Shown piece after piece: positions 26,191 to 35,033 of a DNA stretch of 64,000 nt; the first letter of the stretch is position 1, and each line of letters opens with the position of its first letter. This DNA comes from Actinomycetes bacterium (lineage in GTDB: Bacteria; Actinomycetota; Aquicultoria; Aquicultorales; Aquicultoraceae). The notes under the pieces were generated by a model that saw only the letters and a list, made by a program, of their open reading frames with translations, made no database searches and was not told where the DNA came from. Position numbers and translations under genes: made by a program. The DNA is taken from positions 1 to 64,000 of the forward strand of contig JAJYQA010000036.1 in assembly GCA_021794835.1 (NCBI GenBank), given 5' to 3'.

Positions 26191-27231
26191 TTGAAGGCAA
26201 TTTTTAAAACCAGGAAAACAACTGACAGAAGAGTAGCCGGGATGAGAAAAGGCTTGATTATTTTAGCTGCCCTTGCTGTTTTCTCTATGTTAAGCACCGG
26301 CATAGCGCTGGCTGGTAGTGATTATGGCACCTTTCAGGGGGGCTACAATGATCCAACGGCAGGGAAAAGTCCCCACGGTGGATATAGCGACACCACTGAC
26401 AAATGCAAGACCTGCCACGCAGTCCACAATGCATCAACTACGGGCCAGGTGCTTCTGCGCTCAACTGTCAGCAATGCCTGTGTGTACTGCCACGTAAGCA
26501 CAAACTTTACAATCACAAGGGTTTACGGGGGAGATGTTGCAAACTATGACAACCACTATGACAACAACCATGCATCTTTCCATAACAACAGCAGTACATT
26601 TACCTACAACGGCTGTGTAAACTGCCACTCCGTACACGGGGCAAACACCATTGCAACCGATACGGCAACCGGCGAGGTTCTCGCACCAAAAATCTTAAGG
26701 AATAACCCAGGCGGAACCATACTTGCTGGAAACACCGTAGGCGGGGTTGCTGCTCCAGCCGACAACCTAACTGATTTCTGCCGCGACTGCCATGATGGCA
26801 TGACTACCGAGGGCCAAGCTCTCTACAGTAGCAATGGTTGCGGCATGTGCCACGGCAGTACAAGCCCAAACTTTGTGGCAGCCATATACCCGGGCGCAAA
26901 GAACATCAAGAGCAACTGGAGCCACACCATGACTACCCCGGGAGGTATCACTGGCGGGACAGACCGCACCTATACCGGCCAAGTTGCCTGGAAAGCATCT
27001 AGCGAGTGCCGTAGCTGCCATAGCGGCGGTTACACCGATGCAAGCAGTTCAACCGACACCGCCGTGCGGCTTGACACAGCTGTAAACAACTTCCCTCACT
27101 ACACTCAGGGAGTAGACTTCTTGTCAGACGAACACACTACTACAGGCTCGCTTGACCTTGTCTGTTTGGACTGCCATACCAACACCGGTGATCCGGCAAC
27201 GGCAACCCAGGGAGTTGGCAAGACTTACTAA
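26191..27231 (+). CDS. Secreted heptaheme c-type cytochrome
   Basis: 346 residues. After a basic N-terminus and a signal peptide (GLIILAALAVFSMLSTGIAL ending ALA) there are seven CxxCH haem sites: CKTCH, CVYCH, CVNCH, CRDCH, CGMCH, CRSCH, CLDCH. Extra His residues can serve as sixth ligands. TTG at 26191 follows AAGGAGG. It probably acts outside the membrane in electron transfer. The C-terminus ends shortly after the last haem with no anchor. No cytochrome maturation genes are in the window. Confidence 0.88.
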   Translation: MKAIFKTRKTTDRRVAGMRKGLIILAALAVFSMLSTGIALAGSDYGTFQGGYNDPTAGKSPHGGYSDTTDKCKTCHAVHNASTTGQVLLRSTVSNACVYCHVSTNFTITRVYGGDVANYDNHYDNNHASFHNNSSTFTYNGCVNCHSVHGANTIATDTATGEVLAPKILRNNPGGTILAGNTVGGVAAPADNLTDFCRDCHDGMTTEGQALYSSNGCGMCHGSTSPNFVAAIYPGAKNIKSNWSHTMTTPGGITGGTDRTYTGQVAWKASSECRSCHSGGYTDASSSTDTAVRLDTAVNNFPHYTQGVDFLSDEHTTTGSLDLVCLDCHTNTGDPATATQGVGKTY

Positions 27232-27509
27232 TGCTTACCAACAAAACTTAACTTGCTTTAACAGGTCATTTGAACATCCACGTTTGCTTCCGATCACTTA
27301 ACGCTGGTTTACACTAGTAGTAATTCCAATTCCTTACTTTACTTTCGACATAAACAAGTTCTCAACAAGGGCGGTTTCCGCTAAGTACTTCACGGCTCGT
27401 CTGCAAGTCCTCTGCGGTTTGATTGAAACTAGTAGAGAAAGGGTAAATAATGCCCCGGTTTCGATAAAACCAGTAACATCTGCAAAATAATTTCCGTCAG
27501 AGGTGAGAT

Positions 27510-28178
27510 ATGCCAATAGACAAAGAAAGAACCATCAACTGCTACGATACGCTTGCGCCATTTTACTCTTTTTTTCGAAAAATCACCCATCGCTACGATA
27601 ATGAGGTAATGCCCTTTGTGCTCAACGCCCTTGAGACTGGCGGTGGCGAGGTTGTCTTGGATGCCGGGACCGGCCCCGGCATCTACGCGATTAAAATCGC
27701 CGAGCGGGCAAAAAACACTAATATTTATGGGGTAGATCTCTCACCCAAGTTCTTGGAACTTGCCAAGCGAAATGCCAACAACGCCGGCCTTGGTGGTAAA
27801 ATCAACTTTATTGAGGCCGACCTAGAGGACCTTCCCTTTAATGACAACCGCTTTGATAAGCTTGTTTGTGCCGGAGCCATGGAGGCGGTCCCGGATAAAA
27901 AGCGGGCGGCTGGCGAGCTTTACCGGGTGCTAAAGCATGGCGGTCGTGCGGTAATTATCGAGCCCAATCGGGGTAAAAGTATCCGCGATAAGGCGTATCT
28001 GCTTATGCTTTACAGCCTCGGCCTCATAAATCCTAGGTTACGCGGATTTGGCGCCAAAGACATCCCAAGATACTATTTCAACCAGGATGACTTCTATGAT
28101 CTCTTTAAGAGAGCTGGTTTCAGCGCAATTAACATCGTCGAGCGCGCGGGCAGCTTCTGCGCTGTTTGCCTAAAGTAG
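27510..28178 (+). CDS. Class I SAM-dependent methyltransferase
   Basis: 222 residues. Motif I is VLDAGTGPGIYAI (about 49-61), followed by the acidic YGVDLSP and EADLEDLPF segments, as in UbiE/MenG-like enzymes. The N-terminal YDTLAPFYSFFRKITHRYD resembles quinone or lipid methyltransferases, but the substrate is not determined. AGAGGTGAG precedes ATG. The 278-base gap before it (27232-27509) holds no feature that I recognise. Confidence 0.85.
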   Translation: MPIDKERTINCYDTLAPFYSFFRKITHRYDNEVMPFVLNALETGGGEVVLDAGTGPGIYAIKIAERAKNTNIYGVDLSPKFLELAKRNANNAGLGGKINFIEADLEDLPFNDNRFDKLVCAGAMEAVPDKKRAAGELYRVLKHGGRAVIIEPNRGKSIRDKAYLLMLYSLGLINPRLRGFGAKDIPRYYFNQDDFYDLFKRAGFSAINIVERAGSFCAVCLK

Positions 28179-28240
28179 CTGCAGGCTTTAAAATATAATA
28201 AAGCTGCACTTCAGCGGCTAAAAACTGTCTTGGGTGTTCC

Positions 28241-29128
28241 ATGAAAGAGAAAAATTACAACATAGCAATCATAGGTGCCGGCAAAGCTGGAGTTGCCATA
28301 GGCCATCTGCTGGCAAAAAAGGGGCATACAATCATTGCCGCCGTAGCAAGAAGCGGGGCATCGCTTGAAAAAGCTGACCCTTACCTACCTGGTGTGCACC
28401 TTACCAAAAATCCGGCCGAGGCCACGGCAGGTGCAGATATCATCTTTATTACCACCAGGGATTCCGAGATAAAGCCGGCCTGCGACAACCTTGTTTCTAA
28501 AGGAGCTATCTTCCCTTCCCAAACGGTTATTCACATGTGCGGCGCAGGCTCGTTAGATCTTCTTTCATCCGCAGCGAATATGGGTGCAAATGTGGCGGTT
28601 GTCCATCCAATCCAGTCCCTGGCAAGCGTGAATCTTGCAATCGAAAAGCTTCCCGGCTCGTACTTTGGGGTTACCGCCGAGGGCAAGGCAAAAGAGGTTG
28701 CCCTTTCGCTGGTGCGCGACCTTGAAGGTAAGGCGGTTGATATTGATGATAAAGATAAATCGCTTTACCATGCGGCGGCCTGCATTGCCTCAAACTACCT
28801 GGTTACGCTGCTATACGCAGCAACCTTAGCCTATAAAGCATCCGGCATGGATGAGACCTCGGCCCTCAATGCGATGCTCTCTCTAGTCAAGACAACGGTT
28901 TCAAACATCGAGGACGTCGGGGCGGTTGCCGCACTAACCGGGCCGATCTCTCGCGGCGACGCTAGCATCGTAAAACAGCACTTAAAAAGCCTAAAATCCC
29001 TGGATGGTGGTATTATAGACATATATAAGTCGCTCGGTCGCCTTACAATTGAGATTGCATTGAAAAAAGGCACGCTCGGCCAAGAAAATGCAGCCGAGAT
29101 CGCCACGCTATTAAATGATGGGGGCTAA
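28241..29128 (+). CDS. Rossmann / DUF2520 oxidoreductase, probable ketopantoate reductase
   Basis: 295 residues. N-terminal NAD(P)-binding IAIIGAGKAGVAIGHLLAKKG, then a helical DUF2520 domain (IASNYLVTLLYAA; LTGPISRGD). It lies directly before panB, panC and panD with small gaps, and no classical panE occurs in the window. In some bacteria a reductase of this architecture takes the PanE step (NADPH-dependent reduction of 2-dehydropantoate). The family assignment is from sequence; the reaction is inferred from context. Confidence 0.7.
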   Translation: MKEKNYNIAIIGAGKAGVAIGHLLAKKGHTIIAAVARSGASLEKADPYLPGVHLTKNPAEATAGADIIFITTRDSEIKPACDNLVSKGAIFPSQTVIHMCGAGSLDLLSSAANMGANVAVVHPIQSLASVNLAIEKLPGSYFGVTAEGKAKEVALSLVRDLEGKAVDIDDKDKSLYHAAACIASNYLVTLLYAATLAYKASGMDETSALNAMLSLVKTTVSNIEDVGAVAALTGPISRGDASIVKQHLKSLKSLDGGIIDIYKSLGRLTIEIALKKGTLGQENAAEIATLLNDGG

Positions 29129-29132
29129 TTTT

Positions 29133-29996
29133 ATGAAAAGAGTAACCGTCCAAACACTTAAAGAAATGAAGGCTAACCGGCAAAAGGTAACCGTGCTTAC
29201 CGCCTACGATTATACATTTGCAAAAATCTTAGATGAGGCGGGGATTGATATCCTCTTAGTCGGTGACTCCCTTGGTAATGTTATTTTAGGTTATGAAGAT
29301 ACGCTTCCGGTAACCGTCGAGGATATCATGCATCATACCAAAGCAGTCGCCCGTGGAGCGGCCCGAGCTATGGTGGTAGCCGACATGCCTTTTATGTCTT
29401 ATCAGGTGTCCGACGAAAAAGCAATGGAAAATGCCGGAGATATTATGAAGTTTACCGGTGCGCATGCGGTAAAACTCGAAGGGGGCACGCGGATTGCTGG
29501 GTTGGTTAAAAAGATGACCGATGCCGGCATCCCCGTTATGGGGCACTTAGGTTTAACGCCGCAATCGGTTCATCAATTCGGTGGGTACTCTCTTCAGGCC
29601 AAAGAGGTCGGCGAAGCCAAGGTCCTGCTTGAAGACTCGCTCGCACTTGAAGAAGCCGGGGCTTTTGCGGTCGTCTTAGAGAAAATTCCCGCCGAGCTTG
29701 CCGAGCTTGTTACCGTGAGGCTCTCCATCCCCACCATCGGAATCGGCGCGGGGCCGGCCTGCGATGGCCAGGTCCTTGTTGCGCAGGATATGCTGGGCAT
29801 GTTTGATAAATTTGTCCCCAAATTCGTAAAGCAATATGCAAATCTAAAAGCCACGATCGACAAGGCGGTGAAAAAATTCATAACAGACGTAAATACAGAT
29901 GCTTTCCCAGCAAGTGACCACTCCTATCATATGAACAAAGAAGCCCTGGAAAGATTTATGGCCAAGCTCGACAAAGAGCTAGAGGAGATAAAATAG
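29133..29996 (+). CDS. panB: 3-methyl-2-oxobutanoate hydroxymethyltransferase
   Basis: 287 residues. TIM-barrel enzyme with VTVLTAYDYTFAKILDEAGI, LLVGDSLGNVILGY, GGYSLQAKE and GIGAGPACDGQVLVAQD, all family marks. It transfers a hydroxymethyl group from methylene-tetrahydrofolate to 2-oxoisovalerate, the first step to pantothenate. ATG 29133 is chosen for the GGGGG 8 bases upstream; it lies 4 bases past the preceding stop. Confidence 0.96.
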   Translation: MKRVTVQTLKEMKANRQKVTVLTAYDYTFAKILDEAGIDILLVGDSLGNVILGYEDTLPVTVEDIMHHTKAVARGAARAMVVADMPFMSYQVSDEKAMENAGDIMKFTGAHAVKLEGGTRIAGLVKKMTDAGIPVMGHLGLTPQSVHQFGGYSLQAKEVGEAKVLLEDSLALEEAGAFAVVLEKIPAELAELVTVRLSIPTIGIGAGPACDGQVLVAQDMLGMFDKFVPKFVKQYANLKATIDKAVKKFITDVNTDAFPASDHSYHMNKEALERFMAKLDKELEEIK

Positions 29997-30000
29997 TTTA

Positions 30001-30873
30001 ATGTTGGAAATAAATAGCATTAAAGAATTGCGGGCAGTTATCAGGTCTGAAAGGTCTAAGGGTAAAAAAATTGGGTTTGTCCCCACAATGGGCTATTTCC
30101 ATGGAGGCCACCTAACCCTGATGCGCGAGGCCAAGCAGCATGCCGATATTGTTGTTGTCAGCATTTTTATCAATCCGACCCAGTTTGGTCCGGGCGAAGA
30201 CCTGGATAAATACCCGAGGGATTTAGAGAGAGACCGACGCCTTGCCATAGGCGCGGGCGTAGATATATTGTTCGTGCCAAGCGAGGCAGAGATGTACCCA
30301 GGAGGCTATGTCACATACGTTGAAGTTACCGGCATTACCGACGTCTTATGTGGAAAAAGCCGCCCCGGGCATTTTAGGGGCGTGGCTACCGTGGTAGCCA
30401 AGCTCTTAAATATAGTCTCGCCTGATGTCGCACTCTTTGGCAAGAAGGATTGGCAACAGCTTGTTGTTATAAAGAAAATGGTCTCCGACCTTAATATGGA
30501 TGTTGAGATTGCAGGTATCTCAACAGTGCGCGAGGCGGACGGGCTTGCGATGTCATCTCGAAACAAATACCTTGCACCCGGGGAGCGAGAAGCTGCCCTT
30601 GTCCTCTCAAAATCTTTAAGGCTTGCGCATGATATGGTAGGGTACGGCGAGACCGATCCCGCCAGGCTTGCGGCGTCGCTTGAGAAAATAATTGGGGCCG
30701 AGAAGCTGGTTAAACTCGAATACCTTGACGTCTGCGATCCGGATAGTCTCGCCCCGGTTGACAAGATAGAGACGGATACGCTGATTGCGGTTGCAGCATG
30801 GGTCGGCAGTACTCGCCTTATCGACAATACAATTGTGCGGCCGCATCTTGAAAATTCTGGCGGTTTAGTTTAA
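30001..30873 (+). CDS. panC: Pantothenate synthetase
   Basis: 290 residues. ATP-binding FVPTMGYFHGGHLTLM (the usual MGxLHxGH has Phe-His-Gly-Gly-His), INPTQFGPGEDLDKYPR, FGKKDWQQL and AMSSRNKYL are intact. It joins pantoate and beta-alanine using ATP. It starts 4 bases after the panB stop. Confidence 0.96.
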   Translation: MLEINSIKELRAVIRSERSKGKKIGFVPTMGYFHGGHLTLMREAKQHADIVVVSIFINPTQFGPGEDLDKYPRDLERDRRLAIGAGVDILFVPSEAEMYPGGYVTYVEVTGITDVLCGKSRPGHFRGVATVVAKLLNIVSPDVALFGKKDWQQLVVIKKMVSDLNMDVEIAGISTVREADGLAMSSRNKYLAPGEREAALVLSKSLRLAHDMVGYGETDPARLAASLEKIIGAEKLVKLEYLDVCDPDSLAPVDKIETDTLIAVAAWVGSTRLIDNTIVRPHLENSGGLV

Positions 30874-30914
30874 TTTAGTTTAAATTACTTTAAACTGTGA
30901 GCAGGTGAATATCC

Positions 30915-31304
30915 ATGCAGCGGTTCATGCTTAAAAGCAAAATCCATAGGGCAACCATTACTGAGGCGAACGTGGACTATATCGGAAGCATCACGGTTGA
31001 CGCCGAGCTGATGAAACTTGCCGATATACTGGAAAACGAAAAAGTCCAGGTAGTAAATGTGGATAATGGCACGCGCCTTGAAACCTATGCCATCTACGGC
31101 GAACATGGCTCGGGCGTTATTTGTTTAAACGGAGCCGCCGCAAAGCTCATGAGCCCCGGCGAACGCGTTATCATCCTTTCCTACGCCATCGCAAGTCGAG
31201 ATGAGCTTGACGACTGGCAGCCCAAAGTCATCTTTGTCGATGAAAACAACCATCCCTTCCCTTCCTTTAAAGAATTAAGAGTTAAGGCCAAAGATATGGC
31301 CTAA
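30915..31304 (+). CDS. panD: Aspartate 1-decarboxylase proenzyme
   Basis: 129 residues. Self-cleavage between Gly24 and Ser25 in YIGSIT gives the pyruvoyl cofactor. The Lys9, Tyr58 and NGAAA regions are in place. It makes beta-alanine for PanC. Last gene of the pantothenate run. Confidence 0.95.
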   Translation: MQRFMLKSKIHRATITEANVDYIGSITVDAELMKLADILENEKVQVVNVDNGTRLETYAIYGEHGSGVICLNGAAAKLMSPGERVIILSYAIASRDELDDWQPKVIFVDENNHPFPSFKELRVKAKDMA

Positions 31305-31328
31305 ATTAAAGAATACAGGTGTTTACGA

Positions 31329-31865
31329 CTAGCGTCTCCCCGACCACACTCTTCGTCGCATCCTCATCCGTTCTATAGCACTTGGCGCTTCCTCTTCGCG
31401 GATTGTCTTTCCGGTTAGCGCTAGATAAGCATCTTCCAGCGACTGCGTGTTTGTTTGCTTTTGAAGTTCCTGCGGCGAGGCTTGGGCGATGATTTTGCCG
31501 TGATCAATTACAGCGACGGTATTGGCGACACGTTCCGCCTCCTCCATGATATGCGTTGTAAAAAAGACGATGCCGAAAGACCGACGAGCGGCCTCTTGAT
31601 CTGTCACAGGATCATGCCCGTCAAGAAGTATCTTGCCGCTCGTTGGGGTAAGAAGCGTGGTTAGCATTTTAATCGTCGTGGTTTTGCCCGCCCCGTTGGG
31701 ACCTAAAAAAGCAAATATTTCACCCTTTCTAACCTCAAACGAAATGCCGTCAACAGCGGTGAAGCCATCGTATACCTTGGTGAGACCTCTAACTTCGATC
31801 ATGTTGTTATCCGGCAGCTTATCATCCAGCGGTTCTTGATCATCCATGGTGTTTTTATTCCGCAA
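31329..31865 (-). pseudogene. DrrA-type ABC transporter ATPase with a large internal deletion
   Basis: The frame is intact but joins FGIVF of the Q-loop directly to FTTHIMEEAERVA of the His switch (junction near 31558-31568). The helical domain, the ABC signature and Walker B, about 100 residues, are missing. Walker A (LGPNGAGKTTT) remains. A TTTTT run at the junction and the usual IFFTTH sequence of relatives suggest deletion between short repeats. No permease follows. The product could not work as an ATPase. Confidence 0.8.
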
Positions 31866-31935
31866 CCGGAATAGATCTAACCAAATGTTTGACCGGATTA
31901 GTTAATAAATCATAATTTTACCATTAACTGCGCTA

Positions 31936-32493
31936 ATGTTTGTGTCTATTTCGTACTCGGTCGCGTATGCTGCCACGAGTGAGGCTACTTGCACTCTTTG
32001 TAGTTCGCTGGGGAACCAATCATCAGGAGGAGGCTTACTTGGCAATGTAGGTTCTGCCCTTTGCGACCTGCTGATTGGAAGCCCTTCATCAGAAAGCACA
32101 CCGTCGTGTTGTGCACCAAGCGTAAGCTCATCGTCAGGCAGCTCGCCGTCAGGCAGCTCGCCGTCAGGCAGTACAAGTTGCCCCCCTGTTTGTGCTCCTT
32201 GTAGTTCTTCACCGTCAAGCGTAAGCTATCCATCAGGAGGAGGGAGCTTGCCTAGCAGCAGAGAAGACTCGCCTAGCAATACGAATATAAAAGGGGACAC
32301 TCCGACAAATCCCACACCACCTACTCGTTTCGTGTCGCTTACTCATTCACCGCCAAGGGTAGACTCGCCTAGCAACAGTAACACAAATAAAGGATCGTTT
32401 CCGTTTACTAGCGGTGAAGTACTGCTATTTTTACCGTTAGCCGGCGCTGCGCTTACATCTGCTGGTTTCGGTCTGAGATTTCTTAGTAGGTAA
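31936..32493 (+). CDS. Ser/Pro/Cys-rich surface protein with sortase-like C-terminus
   Basis: At least 185 residues. After a signal-like start (…ISYSVAYA) come low-complexity Ser, Gly, Pro and Cys stretches (CTLCSS, CPPVCAPCSSS), twice a DSPSN-x-N motif, and at the end FPFTSGE, a 20-residue hydrophobic helix (VLLFLPLAGAALTSAGFGL) and RFLSR. This is the layout of an LPxTG cell-wall sorting signal with FPFTS in place of LPxTG. The ATG at 31936 has no ribosome site, and the hydrophobic signal continues upstream in frame (IIILPLTAL from 31909), so the real start may be a non-standard codon near 31909-31915. Confidence 0.55.
   Translation: MFVSISYSVAYAATSEATCTLCSSLGNQSSGGGLLGNVGSALCDLLIGSPSSESTPSCCAPSVSSSSGSSPSGSSPSGSTSCPPVCAPCSSSPSSVSYPSGGGSLPSSREDSPSNTNIKGDTPTNPTPPTRFVSLTHSPPRVDSPSNSNTNKGSFPFTSGEVLLFLPLAGAALTSAGFGLRFLSR
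32133..32171 (+). repeat. 15-base tandem repeat in the surface-protein gene
   Basis: GTCAGGCAGCTCGCC occurs at 32133-32147 and 32148-32162, with a third partial copy to 32171. It encodes repeats of SGSSP. Confidence 0.85.
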
Positions 32494-32555
32494 GAATAAG
32501 GGGCGCCACTACAGATTTACGGGTTCACAGATTTCTAGCTGAGCTTTAAAGGTAT

Positions 32556-32586
32556 AAAGGGCAGAGCATCCGTCACTCTGCCCTTT
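32556..32586 (+). terminator. Terminator of the surface-protein gene
   Basis: AAAGGGCAGAG (32556-32566) pairs with CTCTGCCCTTT (32576-32586) around a 9-base loop; AATAAT follows. Confidence 0.75.
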
Positions 32587-32694
32587 AATAATCTATCCAA
32601 TAATCTATCTATTTATTTACGCTCTTTTGCCACTTTAGTTCCACCACGTTTTTGCCGTTTATATAGACAAATAATAGGTTAGCTGGGTGGGATC

Positions 32695-33633
32695 ATGGAC
32701 AAGGCACTTGAACTGGAGAATCTATCAAAAACCTATAAAATTGGCTTTAGAAAAGCCAGGCGAAGGGCCGTTGCAGATGTAAGTTTGAGCCTTCCGGCTG
32801 GCAAGGTATTTGGCTTGCTAGGGCCAAACGGGGCCGGTAAAACCACTACAATAAAGATAGCCCTTGGGTTTTTAAAGCCTGACTCCGGCCAGGTAAAGAT
32901 CTTTGGTGAGCCAAATAGCCCTAAGGCACGTGTTCATGTTGGTTTTTTGCCAGAGCAGCCCTACTTTTACCCGCATCTTAACGCTGAGGCCGCGCTTGAT
33001 TTCTACGGTAAGCTATTTGGGATAAAAAGAGCTGAGCGAGCTAAGCGGGCAAAGCTTCTCTTAGAGACTGTGGGGCTATCTGATGCGGTAAAACTTCCTT
33101 TGGGTAGATTTTCTAAGGGTATGCTTCAGAGGTTTGGCGTCGCCCAGGCACTCGTCAACAACCCCGATCTCCTAATTGTCGATGAGCCGGCATCCGGTCT
33201 TGATCCGATTGGGCAAGTTGAGATGAGGCGTCTCTTGACTGCACTAAATGCTGAAGGGAAATCCATCCTTTTAAGCTCACATTACCTTTTAGAAGTTGAA
33301 AATTTCTGCCATGAGGTCGCAATTATGAACAAGGGAACTGTCATTGCCCGAGGAAAGATCAGCAAGCTTCTTGATGCAGGAGACACGTACTCGGTCAAAG
33401 TAAAGTCGCTTCCTAAGACCTGGCGGCCCGTTAAATCAGTTATTAAAAAAGGACATATCAACGGGACCACAAACCTAATCGTTGGTGGGGAAGAGCTTGA
33501 TGGATTGGTTGACAGCATCCGCTCATCTGGCGGTCATATTGAGGACGTGCGCAAAATAACCAAAACACTTGAGGAGCTTTTTGTTGAACTTGTTGGCGCA
33601 AGTGCCAATGGAGGTGCTTTGGGTGCGGGCTAG
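32695..33633 (+). CDS. ABC exporter ATPase
   Basis: 312 residues. Walker A LLGPNGAGKTTT, signature FSKGMLQRFGVAQAL (an F-S-K-G-M variant of LSGGQ, common in ABC-2 ATPases), Walker B LLIVDEPASGLDP, switch His in SSHYLLE. The C-terminal ~80 residues form an accessory domain. It is followed by an overlapping permease and a TPR protein. The cargo is unknown. Confidence 0.88.
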   Translation: MDKALELENLSKTYKIGFRKARRRAVADVSLSLPAGKVFGLLGPNGAGKTTTIKIALGFLKPDSGQVKIFGEPNSPKARVHVGFLPEQPYFYPHLNAEAALDFYGKLFGIKRAERAKRAKLLLETVGLSDAVKLPLGRFSKGMLQRFGVAQALVNNPDLLIVDEPASGLDPIGQVEMRRLLTALNAEGKSILLSSHYLLEVENFCHEVAIMNKGTVIARGKISKLLDAGDTYSVKVKSLPKTWRPVKSVIKKGHINGTTNLIVGGEELDGLVDSIRSSGGHIEDVRKITKTLEELFVELVGASANGGALGAG

Positions 33634-34330
33634 GGCGATTGCCGTAAATGTAATTAAAGAGGCAATTCGGCAGAAGATTATCTACATAACGGTCCTTTTT
33701 ACATTTTTATTGTTCGCAATCGAGCCGATGATCCCATCCTTTAAGGTGGGACTTCGTGTCCAGCTCTTTGGAGACATCGCGCTTGGAGTGGCCTATCTTG
33801 CAATCGCAGTTATTGCTGTCGCGATATCGGTAAACCAGGTGCCAAAAGAGATCGAGCAACGTACCATCTACAATATCCTCTCCAAACCAGTTCGTAGGGC
33901 CGATTTTTTAATTGGCAAGTATCTCGGCATTCTTGTTGTGTTGGGAGCCTGTGGCGTCCTTATGGGCCTTGCGATATTCGGCTTTATCTACGCCTATTTT
34001 GAAAAAGTCGCCTACGGGATTTTTCAAGGGATAGCTATGATGTTTTTAGAGGCCGCGCTTATCTCGGCCTTTGCCATACTAGTTTCAACCCTTGCCTCAC
34101 CCACAGTTAACGTCTTTGCGTGCATTCTTTTTTACTTTGTGGGACACGTTAAGGGCGGTACGCTTAAATATATTCTGCCCTCACTGGAGAACTTTAATGT
34201 GAACGAGATTGTTGCGCGGGGTATCGTCTTAAAGGCTAACTTTGTACTTGAATCATTGCTTTATGCACTGGCCTATATTGCCGTTTTTCTTATGATCGCC
34301 TCCTTCTCCCTGGCTAGAAAGGAGCTTTAA
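33623..34330 (+). CDS. ABC-2-type permease subunit
   Basis: 235 residues, about six membrane helices (IIYITVLFTFLLFAIEP; LAIAVIAVAISVNQVP; YLGILVVLGACGVLMGLAIF and others). The segment IEQRTIYNILSKPVRRADFL is typical of ABC-2 permeases. GTG 33623 is chosen because GGAGGTG lies 7 bases upstream; it overlaps the ATPase gene by 11 bases, so the two are coupled. Confidence 0.82.
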   Translation: MRARAIAVNVIKEAIRQKIIYITVLFTFLLFAIEPMIPSFKVGLRVQLFGDIALGVAYLAIAVIAVAISVNQVPKEIEQRTIYNILSKPVRRADFLIGKYLGILVVLGACGVLMGLAIFGFIYAYFEKVAYGIFQGIAMMFLEAALISAFAILVSTLASPTVNVFACILFYFVGHVKGGTLKYILPSLENFNVNEIVARGIVLKANFVLESLLYALAYIAVFLMIASFSLARKEL

Positions 34331-34959
34331 TGCAAGCCATATCCTTGACGTTCAATTCTACCAAAAGAAAGGCCGCCGTATTCGTAATCGCCATGCTAGT
34401 TCTAATCCTAGTTACGGCATTTCTTCAGGCAAGAATAGATGCCGAGCGGGCCGGAATGGGGCTTACAATGACCGAAACTCAATCAAGCGCATCGACCATG
34501 CTAAAACTACTTGGAGGAGTAAGGTCGGCAGCAGCGGCTTACGTGTGGCTTAAAGTTGACCGGCTCCACGATGAGTTTTACGGCGAACTCTCAGCAAAAG
34601 AAGATGAATTGATCCCGCTTTACCGCATAACTACCTGGCTTAATCCACATATTGTGGATGCCTACTACGTGGGAAGCTATCTGCTCTACAAAGCCAACAG
34701 ACCGGATGAGGGATGGCAGTTTGCTCTAGAAGGACTTCGCATGAACCCAGATTCATCCGAAATGGAATTAAACGTGGGCCAGCTTGCCCTTTTTTATAGG
34801 AAAGACTACAAGACTGCGATTACCCACTTAGAGCGCGCCTATAAGCTTGCCCAAAACAAAGACGACAGGTTAATAGCGCTAAAGGGGATTGCGGCCGCCT
34901 ACAAAAACGCCGGGATAACAAAGAAAACCGAGGAGATCAAAGAAAAGCTGTCTCACTAG
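34330..34959 (+). CDS. Membrane-anchored TPR-like protein
   Basis: 209 residues. One N-terminal membrane helix (AAVFVIAMLVLILVTAFL), then helical repeats resembling TPRs (GWQFALEGLRMNPDSSEMEL; AITHLERAYKLAQNKDDRL). It overlaps the permease stop (TAATG), so it belongs to the exporter operon and may be an accessory or assembly factor; inference. Confidence 0.72.
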   Translation: MQAISLTFNSTKRKAAVFVIAMLVLILVTAFLQARIDAERAGMGLTMTETQSSASTMLKLLGGVRSAAAAYVWLKVDRLHDEFYGELSAKEDELIPLYRITTWLNPHIVDAYYVGSYLLYKANRPDEGWQFALEGLRMNPDSSEMELNVGQLALFYRKDYKTAITHLERAYKLAQNKDDRLIALKGIAAAYKNAGITKKTEEIKEKLSH

Positions 34960-34984
34960 ATATGGCTGCGCGCCTGCAGTCACC

Positions 34985-35033
34985 GCGGCAGATTCTAACC
35001 ACCGGTTTTTAATTCGGTATTCACAATTCGAAA
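34985..35033. repeat. Intergenic word-repeat patch
   Basis: ACCACCGGTTTTTAATTCGGTATTCACAATTCGAAATTAC is made of the same CCGGTTT and ATTCG words found at 2.85, 10.5 and 62.1 kb (shown in parts: ACCACCGGTTTTTAATTCGG, TATTCACAATTCGAAATTAC). It sits between convergent gene ends. Confidence 0.5.

Noticed and set aside
32133-32171. CRISPR-like array
   Set aside because: The 15-base units are contiguous, without spacers, and lie in coding sequence.
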